NCBI GenBank assembly: GCA_003694355.1 | Contig: RFKI01000023.1 | Location: 1 to 10,382, forward strand | Direction of reading: 5' to 3' | Source of the DNA: Bdellovibrio sp. | GTDB taxonomy: Bacteria > Bdellovibrionota > Bdellovibrionia > Bdellovibrionales > UBA1609 | Length of the DNA: 10,382 bases | Part shown: positions 1 through 5,643 of the stretch, one piece after another | Numbering within the stretch: the first letter of the stretch is position 1 | Layout: each line of letters starts with the position of its first letter | Made by a program: the position numbers and the translations under genes | Notes under the pieces: generated by a model | What the model saw: the letters and a program-made list of their open reading frames with translations, nothing else | Databases searched by the model: none | Told to the model about the DNA's origin: nothing

Positions 1-318
1 ATTGGCAAAGGCAAAAAAACAGGTGTCAGCACCTCTTTGAGCACTTAAGCGAGCCTCTAAAAGAGCATACTCATGTTCTAACATCTTCATCAGGCGCTCC
101 TGACTGACAAAGCGACTGCCCTTCCCATAAATTTCATCACTGAAAGTCTTGTCATAAGCCGACATGGTCTTAGCCACTGTCTGAGAAGCATGCCCGGCCT
201 GAAAAAAATGTCGAGCGACTTCCTGTCCAGCCCCAATTTCAGCAAAGGTGCCATACCGTGTTTTATCCAGGTTAATGGACTGTGCTTTTCGTACAGTGCT
301 TAAAATATCAACGGTCAT
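1..318 (-). CDS. Conserved protein of unknown function, 3'-truncated by window edge
   Basis: The first 106 codons of a gene are visible and the frame stays open to the left edge. The start is the ATG at 318-316. It overlaps the fadD stop codon as ATGA, which points to translational coupling, with a weak purine-rich site (AGAAG) inside the end of fadD. The N-terminal sequence has a recognisable conserved stretch, RYGTFAEIGAGQEVARHFFQ at about residues 21-40, followed by a TVAKTMSAYDKTFSDEIYG-like segment (about residues 48-64) and a segment rich in Leu and Glu. I recognise this as the start of a widely distributed bacterial protein family that lacks a dependable function in annotation; database labels for such proteins are often unreliable. 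There is no signal peptide or membrane segment in the visible part, so it is probably cytoplasmic. Being in one operon with fadD hints at a link to fatty-acid use, but nothing in the visible residues shows a catalytic motif. I am confident it is a real gene and uncertain about its role. Confidence 0.85.
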   Translation of the reverse strand, partial: MTVDILSTVRKAQSINLDKTRYGTFAEIGAGQEVARHFFQAGHASQTVAKTMSAYDKTFSDEIYGKGSRFVSQERLMKMLEHEYALLEARLSAQRGADTCFFAFAN

Positions 319-2009
319 AATGTCACTTCTTCTTTCTTTAAGTTTTGATCCTCTTCTCTCAGAGCGCGTCTTAAAATTTTACCCACATTGGTCTTTGGAA
401 GTTCTTTGCGAAACTCAATATACTTAGGCCTTTTATAAGCCACCAGATTCTCTTTACAAAATTCTCTCACTTGCTCTTCAGTTAAAGACGCTTTTGATTT
501 CACAATAAAAACCTTTACAGCCTCCCCGGATTTCTCATCAGGGACCCCCACGGCGGCCACTTCCAATACGCCATCTAAATGTGAAATCACGTCTTCAATT
601 TCATTGGGATAAACATTAAACCCTGAAACCAAAATCATATCTTTTTTACGGTCCACAATTTTTACAAATCCCTCCTCATCCATCTGAGCAATATCACCTG
701 TTTTTAGCCATCCCTCTGGAGTTAATACCTTTTGGGTTTCTTCAGGACGATTCCAGTAACCTTTCATCACTTGAGGCCCCTTCACCCATAGTTCTCCCGC
801 CTCTCCCAAAGCCACTTCTTGTCCTGTATCATCACAAAACTGAATATCCGTTGAAGGAAGAGGCAGTCCAATAGTGCCCAGTTTGTCAGAACCATCCAAA
901 GGATTGGCACAAACCACCGGAGAACTTTCTGTTAAACCATAACCTTCTATAATCCGGGATCCAGTTACCTCTATCCACCTCTTGGCAACACTTTGCTGGA
1001 GGGCCATGCCCCCGGCCACACAAATGCGCAAACGTGAAAAGTCAACCGAACGAATATCCGGATGATTCAGTAGAGCATTGAACAAGGTATTCACACCCGT
1101 TAAAGCTGTAAACTCTGTTTTCTTTAGTGTTTTTACAAAGCTATCAATATCTCGAGGGTTTGTAATAAGAAAATTACTGCCCCCCAGAGTGAAGAAAGTC
1201 AGACAATTCGCAGAGAGAGAAAAAATATGATAAAGGGGCAAGGCCGTAATAATGCGTTCCTGATCCGCTTTCATATATGGGCTTAACCAAGCCTGCATTT
1301 GCAGAATGTTTGAAACAATATTTCGATGAGTCAGCATGGCCCCTTTGGCAACCCCTGTTGTTCCTCCAGTGTATTGCAAAAAGGCAATGTCTGAAGACTG
1401 AACTTCAACGGGCACATACTTTTTCTCCTGACCTATACTCAACGCCTCATTAAAGCGGTAAGCCCTTGGAAGATGATATGCGGGCACCATCTTTTTCACA
1501 TATTTGACAACTCCATTGACCAGCCAACTTTTCGGCCAGCCTAACTGATCTCCTATCCCTGTCACAATCACATGCTCTATGGGCACATCATCCAGAATCT
1601 CTTCCAGTTTGGAAGCAAAACTTTCAAGAATCACAATGGCCTTGGCTCCTGAGTCTTTAAACTGGTGTTTCATTTCCCTCTCAGTATAGAGAGGGTTGGT
1701 ATTCACCACCACCACTCCTGCTTTTAGGGCCCCGAAAAGCGCAATGGGGTATTGGATTAAATTCGGAATTTGAATGGCAAGGCGATCCCCTTTTCTTAAT
1801 CTCAACTCATACTGCAAAAAAGCAGCAAACGACGAAGACAGTTCATCCAACTCCTCAAAAGATACGGCGGCTCCCATGTTTTCAAAAGCGGGCTTGCCCT
1901 TGTATTTTTTCAAGGCCTGCAAAATCATATCCGTTAAAGAGGTGTATTGATCTGGATTGATTTCATGAGGAATTTCTTTTGGGTAACTTTTAAGCCAGAT
2001 TTTTTCCAT
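315..2009 (-). CDS. fadD: Long-chain fatty acid--CoA ligase (FadD type)
   Basis: This 564-residue protein matches the usual FadD length (about 560). It activates free fatty acids in two steps, acyl-AMP then acyl-CoA, at the inner face of the membrane, feeding beta-oxidation or phospholipid synthesis. Visible motifs of the ANL adenylate-forming family are: the phosphate-binding loop YTGGTTGVAKG at residues 213-223; GYGLTE at 356-361; the GELWVKG segment at 405-411; TGD at 437-439, where the aspartate binds the AMP ribose; the hinge motif DRKKDMI at 453-459; and the C-terminal NVGKILRR at 541-548, with K544 the expected adenylation lysine. The N-terminus (MEKIWLKSYP, then EINPDQY) is typical of proteobacterial FadD and supports the ATG at 2009. 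A good ribosome site, GAGGGG, lies about five bases upstream. It is divergent from the ABC ATPase gene and overlaps the following conserved gene by four bases. No key residue looks altered, so I expect an active enzyme. Chain-length preference cannot be read from the sequence. Confidence 0.96.
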   Translation of the reverse strand: MEKIWLKSYPKEIPHEINPDQYTSLTDMILQALKKYKGKPAFENMGAAVSFEELDELSSSFAAFLQYELRLRKGDRLAIQIPNLIQYPIALFGALKAGVVVVNTNPLYTEREMKHQFKDSGAKAIVILESFASKLEEILDDVPIEHVIVTGIGDQLGWPKSWLVNGVVKYVKKMVPAYHLPRAYRFNEALSIGQEKKYVPVEVQSSDIAFLQYTGGTTGVAKGAMLTHRNIVSNILQMQAWLSPYMKADQERIITALPLYHIFSLSANCLTFFTLGGSNFLITNPRDIDSFVKTLKKTEFTALTGVNTLFNALLNHPDIRSVDFSRLRICVAGGMALQQSVAKRWIEVTGSRIIEGYGLTESSPVVCANPLDGSDKLGTIGLPLPSTDIQFCDDTGQEVALGEAGELWVKGPQVMKGYWNRPEETQKVLTPEGWLKTGDIAQMDEEGFVKIVDRKKDMILVSGFNVYPNEIEDVISHLDGVLEVAAVGVPDEKSGEAVKVFIVKSKASLTEEQVREFCKENLVAYKRPKYIEFRKELPKTNVGKILRRALREEDQNLKKEEVTL

Positions 2010-2039
2010 AAATCCCCTCTCTTTATGTTAATTTCAGAA

Positions 2040-2048
2040 AGTTTATCA
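2040..2048 (-). promoter_or_regulatory. Candidate extended -10 promoter element for fadD
   Basis: Read on the minus strand, this is TGATAAACT, an extended -10 (TGn) followed by a hexamer matching TATAAT at four of six positions. Transcription would begin near 2033, giving a leader of roughly 24 bases that includes the GAGGGG ribosome site. No good -35 is present; the hexamer at a 17-base spacing, TTTTGC at 2068-2063, is poor, which is tolerable for an extended -10 promoter. This is a motif reading only. Confidence 0.3.
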
Positions 2049-2069
2049 CGGGAAGAATCAGAGCAAAAG

Positions 2070-2092
2070 AGCTTAAAAAACCTTTTATAGCT
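2070..2092. repeat. Imperfect inverted repeat in the fadD/ABC divergent intergenic region
   Basis: AGCTTAAAA at 2070-2078 is mirrored by TTTTATAGCT at 2083-2092 around the four-base centre AACC. The arms pair over nine bases with one bulged base. It lies midway between the two divergent genes and just upstream of the candidate fadD promoter, a position suited to an operator. It lacks a GC-rich stem with a trailing T run, so it is not a convincing terminator. Fatty-acid genes are commonly controlled by repressors binding such sites, but I cannot match this to a known consensus. Confidence 0.35.
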
Positions 2093-2119
2093 GACGCATT
2101 GTTTATAAGACCTTTTCTT

Positions 2120-2148
2120 TTGTCTCACTCTTATGAAAACGATTAAAT
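2120..2148 (+). promoter_or_regulatory. Candidate sigma70-type promoter placing transcription start at the ABC gene ATG
   Basis: TTGTCT at 2120-2125 and TTAAAT at 2143-2148 are 17 bases apart, each matching the sigma70 consensus at four of six positions. Initiation would fall at about 2155-2156, on the ATG of the ABC ATPase gene, giving a leaderless mRNA. This agrees with the lack of any Shine-Dalgarno-like sequence before that ATG. An alternative is a better -10, TATAAG at 2104-2109, which lacks a good -35 and would give a leader of about 40 bases. Confidence 0.3.
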
Positions 2149-2155
2149 AACCTTT

Positions 2156-2932
2156 ATGAAAGAGTTAACCCGCCATGATGTAATTGCCCTTCAAAATGTC
2201 ACCATTGAACTGGAAGGACATTTGATCCTGAAAGATATTTCTCTTACGGTGAGAGAGCAAGAAACCCTTGTGATGATCGGCCCCAGCGGTGAAGGGAAAA
2301 CAGTTCTTCTTAAAACCATGGCCGGACTTTACCAGGCCTCAAAGGGTGATGTGTTGATTGAAGGACGTTCATGGAAAGACTTAAGCGAAGAGGAACGGCG
2401 CGCCCAATGCCGTCGTATTGGAATGCTTTTTCAAAAAAGTGCTCTTTTTGATTCTCTAACAGCTGAGGAAAATGTGATGTTTCCCATGCAGGAACACACA
2501 CAAATGTCTTTTAAACAAATGCTGGAAAAAGCCCATCGTCTCCTCAACGCTGTGGGCCTGGAAGGTGCTTATAAAAAGTTCCCCTATGAACTGAGTGGCG
2601 GTATGCAAAGACGCTTGGGAATTGCCAGAGCCTTGGCTTTAGACCCCCCTATCCTGTTTTATGATGACCCCACCGCAGGACTTGATCCTGTGATTAGTGA
2701 GCGCATTGTACAGCTCATCATTCAACTGAAAGAACAATTTAACTCCACAGTGGTGGCTGTGACCAACGACCTGGTTAGCGCCTTTGATTTGGCAGACCGT
2801 CTGGTGATGCTGGCAAACAAAACTCTCATTGAAACAGGAACTGTTGCTGAAACCAAAAAAAGCTCAGACCCTCACGTTCAACAATTTTTAAGAGGTGACC
2901 TTAACGGCCCTCTAAAGCCTTTATCTTTTTAG
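2156..2932 (+). CDS. Mla/Mce-family ABC transporter ATPase (MlaF-like), catalytic residues altered
   Basis: This 258-residue cytoplasmic nucleotide-binding protein resembles MlaF/Ttg2A, the ATPase of Mce-type phospholipid transporters. Visible are Walker A GPSGEGKT at 42-49, the Q-loop glutamine Q93 within a MLFQKSALFDSLT segment typical of the family, the ABC signature LSGGMQRR at 146-153, Walker B ILFYD at 166-170 and the D-loop GLD at 175-177. The C-terminal DPHVQQFLRGDLNGPL segment is also characteristic of MlaF-like proteins. Two positions are odd. The catalytic glutamate after Walker B is aspartate (D171, GAC), and the H-loop histidine is asparagine in VTNDL (N204, AAC). Each is one base from a normal codon. 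The frame is otherwise intact, so the protein may be slow, regulatory, or a divergent but active subtype. No permease (MlaE) or Mce-domain (MlaD) partner is adjacent. The ATG at 2156 is the first possible start in this frame and has no ribosome site. The downstream hydrolase gene follows after 7 bases. Confidence 0.88.
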   Translation: MKELTRHDVIALQNVTIELEGHLILKDISLTVREQETLVMIGPSGEGKTVLLKTMAGLYQASKGDVLIEGRSWKDLSEEERRAQCRRIGMLFQKSALFDSLTAEENVMFPMQEHTQMSFKQMLEKAHRLLNAVGLEGAYKKFPYELSGGMQRRLGIARALALDPPILFYDDPTAGLDPVISERIVQLIIQLKEQFNSTVVAVTNDLVSAFDLADRLVMLANKTLIETGTVAETKKSSDPHVQQFLRGDLNGPLKPLSF

Positions 2933-2939
2933 GGATGTT

Positions 2940-3749
2940 ATGAAAGAACGAAAAATTGCCGGACTGACCATTAAAGGAACTTCATGGGCTGGCACAGGGA
3001 CGTGCTTTGTCTTGCCTGAACACAAACTTTGCTTTGATGTGGCTCAGGGACTTCCCTTTGCTTATGGCATGAAACATTACTTTATCACCCACGCTCATAT
3101 GGATCATGCCGGCGGCATTCCCTACATTATCTCTCAAAAAGCTCTTAATAAAATGCCTCCCCCCCGATTCTACATGCCTTCCTATATGATAGAGCCTATG
3201 AAGCAAATCATTCAAACATGGTCGCAACTAGAAGGCCACCAATATCAATATGACTTTCTTGCTGTTCAACCTGACAACTACTACCCGCTCAATGAGCATT
3301 ATGGCATCAAGCCCTTTCCCACAGCACATCGTATTCCTTCATTGGGATACACCCTTTTTCAAAAAAGAAAAAAGCTCATACATCCCATGTCCCAAAAAGA
3401 AATCCTTGAAAGAAAGGCCAAAGGAGAAAATCTGGAAAAAGAAGTTCTAGTTCCTCTTTTTTCTTTTACAGGAGACACTCGCATTGAATTTCTCAAAGCC
3501 CGCCCCTGGATTGCTCAATCCAAAATTCTCATGATGGAAGTGACTTATTTTGGCCATAAAAAATCTATTTCTCATGCCAGACAATGGGGACACATTCATC
3601 TGGATGAGCTTCTGCCTTTGCTGCCCTCTCTACAATGTGAAAAAATATTTCTGATTCACTTATCCACTCGCCACACTTTAGAAGAACTCAACGCTGTCCT
3701 TGACCAAAAACTCCCCCCTGAACTCAGGCAAAAAGTGGAAGCGTTTTGA
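2940..3749 (+). CDS. Metallo-beta-lactamase-fold hydrolase, RNase Z-like
   Basis: A 269-residue soluble protein with the metal-ligand pattern of the RNase Z group (COG1234-like) of the metallo-beta-lactamase fold. HAHMDH at 51-56 gives the HxHxDH zinc site. H130 in PTAHRIPSLGY, D179 in GDT and H240 in LIHLSTRH supply the further expected ligands, and a MEVTYF...GHIHLDEL region (about 199-224) corresponds to the HEAT/HST-type stretch of tRNase Z. True RNase Z trims the 3' end of tRNA precursors. This protein is more like the divergent homologues found in some proteobacteria and eukaryotes, so tRNA processing is possible but not shown. A hydrolase acting on another phosphodiester or ester is the alternative. 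The ATG at 2940 is set by an AGGGA ribosome site (2931-2935) that overlaps the stop of the ABC gene. Spacing is only 7 bases, so the two are almost certainly cotranscribed. It ends tail to tail with the minus-strand acyltransferase gene. Confidence 0.85.
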   Translation: MKERKIAGLTIKGTSWAGTGTCFVLPEHKLCFDVAQGLPFAYGMKHYFITHAHMDHAGGIPYIISQKALNKMPPPRFYMPSYMIEPMKQIIQTWSQLEGHQYQYDFLAVQPDNYYPLNEHYGIKPFPTAHRIPSLGYTLFQKRKKLIHPMSQKEILERKAKGENLEKEVLVPLFSFTGDTRIEFLKARPWIAQSKILMMEVTYFGHKKSISHARQWGHIHLDELLPLLPSLQCEKIFLIHLSTRHTLEELNAVLDQKLPPELRQKVEAF

Positions 3750-3757
3750 CAATTGTT

Positions 3758-5635
3758 TTAACTTGTCCTGGCCACCTCAAATAACTTTTTAACTTCCGCC
3801 TCCAGGGACTTAGCCGTCAGACCTTCAGGCTTCAAGGGACGGCCCACAACCAGTTTGACTGGATGGCGCCAACGAGGCCATACAGAAAAGGCTTTCCCAT
3901 TCACTCGACTAAAAAAACCTCCCCATAAGCCTTCCAGAGCCATGGGAACCACGGGGACAGGAAGCTCCTTCAGCAACTTTTCCACACCTTTTTTAAATTC
4001 TTTAATTTGCCCATCTGGAGTTAAATTGCCCTCAGGAAAAATACACACCACCTCTCCTCTGGATAAACTCTCTTTCATGGTCTCAAAAGCCTGTTTTAAA
4101 ATACAAAGGTCTTCATTTTTTCCCGCAATAGGAATAACCTTGGCCTGTTTCATAAAATGTTTCAAGAAAGGTATATTTAAAAATTTGTAATACATCACAA
4201 AACGAATCGGGCGTTTAATGGCTCCTGATATAATGAGCCAATCCACAAAACTTTGATGGTTACACACCAAAAGAACAGGTCCCTTTTCAGGAACATGACG
4301 CCAGCCAAAGACCTTCAAACGATACAAAAAATGTGAAAGAACCCAAGCCCAGAAACGCAAGGTAAACTCCGGAACTTTAAAATAAACATAAAAAGCCACC
4401 AAAAGATTTAAAAGGCCATACATTAAAAAAATTTGCTGGTTTGTTAACTTCCAGTGATAAAAGGCCATGAGAAGAAGCGAAGATATCACCATAAAAAGCG
4501 CATTAAAAATATTATTGGCAGCAATAACCCGTGAACGTTCACCTGCTTCACTTCTTTGCTGTAATAAAGTATAAAGAGGCACAATATAGAATCCACCAAA
4601 TAAAGAAAACATAAAAAAATCAAACATAATTCGTAGACCTTCAGAGTGACTGAGAAGATCCGAAATGTTCATAAGACCAGCACGGGGATCCCATGACGGG
4701 ATGATGCTAAATAAATCAAAGAGAAAAAGACTGATACCGAGAGAACCAATGGGGACCAAGCCAATTTCAACTCGATCGAAAGAAAGCTTTTCACAAATAA
4801 TGGAGCCTAAGCCTATTCCCAATGTAAACAACGCCAACAAAAAAGTGACAACCTGCTGGTTGCCGCCCAAAGTACTCTTTCCATAAAAGGGAACCAATGA
4901 CAAAATTCCTGCTCCCAAAAACCAAAACCAGGAAATGGCCAGTAAAGAGTAAAAAACCGCTTTCTTTTTTGCCGATATTTTCAAAATTTCCAAAGTTGGC
5001 TTAAAAAAATCCCAACTGATCTTTAAAGCAGAACTTTGAGCCTCCACTTTAGGAACCCAAAGAGAAAAAACAAAACCCGCCACAGCCACCGATAACACGC
5101 CGATAATAATCCATATCTCAGCATTGGGTAAAGCACTCATAAGTCCCCCAGCAATGGTGCCCAGTAAAATAGCCAAAAAGGTTCCCATTTCTATGTAGGC
5201 ATTCCCTCCTACGAGCTCTTGTTCTTCAAGAAGTTCGGGTAACAAGCTGTATTTTACTGGGCCAAAAAAGGTGGACTGCATTCCCATTAAAAACAACACA
5301 AAAAGCAGTAGAGAATACCATTGCCAATAAAAACCAAAGGCCGCCAATAGCATCACCAAAATTTCCCAAAGTTTGGTTAATCTCACAATCTTGTGTTTGG
5401 GATAACGGTCGGCCAACTGACCAGCAGTGGCAGAAAACAAAAAGAAAGGCAAAATAAAAAGGCCCCCTGACAACGCCACCAAGGACTCTGAATGCATCCC
5501 CACCACTTGAATGCCCTTAAAAGCAATCAGGAATACCAATGCATTTTTAAATAGATTATCATTAAAAGCACCTAAAAATTGAGTCACAAACAACGGCCAA
5601 AATTTACGCCCTCTAAAAAGATCTGAAGCCCTCAT
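3758..5635 (-). CDS. Fused lysophospholipid transporter (LplT-like MFS) and PlsC-type acyltransferase
   Basis: The 625-residue protein has two parts. Residues 1 to about 425 are a major facilitator with about twelve hydrophobic segments. LplT-like marks are FLGAFNDNLFKNALVFL at 20-36, QLADRYPKHK (motif A) near 73-82, and FFGPVKYSLLPEL at 123-135. Residues about 440-625 are a glycerolipid acyltransferase with NHQSFVD at 459-465, where H460 and D465 form the catalytic HX4D pair, and FPEG at 533-536. By family knowledge it should flip lysophospholipids across the inner membrane and reacylate them, as LplT with Aas does in enterobacteria. Many related fusions carry a third, acyl-ACP synthetase domain; this one stops after the acyltransferase, so its acyl donor must come from elsewhere (acyl-ACP or acyl-CoA). 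The start at 5635 has an AAGGA ribosome site. It follows the kinase gene after 8 bases and is probably cotranscribed with it. No terminator fits in the 8-bp gap to the convergent gene. Confidence 0.92.
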   Translation of the reverse strand: MRASDLFRGRKFWPLFVTQFLGAFNDNLFKNALVFLIAFKGIQVVGMHSESLVALSGGLFILPFFLFSATAGQLADRYPKHKIVRLTKLWEILVMLLAAFGFYWQWYSLLLFVLFLMGMQSTFFGPVKYSLLPELLEEQELVGGNAYIEMGTFLAILLGTIAGGLMSALPNAEIWIIIGVLSVAVAGFVFSLWVPKVEAQSSALKISWDFFKPTLEILKISAKKKAVFYSLLAISWFWFLGAGILSLVPFYGKSTLGGNQQVVTFLLALFTLGIGLGSIICEKLSFDRVEIGLVPIGSLGISLFLFDLFSIIPSWDPRAGLMNISDLLSHSEGLRIMFDFFMFSLFGGFYIVPLYTLLQQRSEAGERSRVIAANNIFNALFMVISSLLLMAFYHWKLTNQQIFLMYGLLNLLVAFYVYFKVPEFTLRFWAWVLSHFLYRLKVFGWRHVPEKGPVLLVCNHQSFVDWLIISGAIKRPIRFVMYYKFLNIPFLKHFMKQAKVIPIAGKNEDLCILKQAFETMKESLSRGEVVCIFPEGNLTPDGQIKEFKKGVEKLLKELPVPVVPMALEGLWGGFFSRVNGKAFSVWPRWRHPVKLVVGRPLKPEGLTAKSLEAEVKKLFEVARTS

Positions 5636-5643
5636 ACTTCCTT

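Noticed and set aside
1934..2128. A 64-codon minus-strand frame overlapping the fadD start and intergenic region
   Set aside because: It overlaps the well-supported fadD N-terminus in another frame, has a low-complexity basic composition and no ribosome site.
2133..2150. Five-codon upstream frame (MKTIK, stop) just before the ABC gene
   Set aside because: It has no ribosome site and such short frames are expected by chance; it would matter only if the transcript starts upstream near 2116.
3750..3757. Bidirectional terminator between the convergent genes
   Set aside because: The gap is only eight bases and I saw no GC-rich stem with a T run across the two gene ends.
3855..4190. A 111-codon plus-strand frame within the acyltransferase gene
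   Set aside because: It is antisense to the PlsC catalytic domain with no recognisable protein features.
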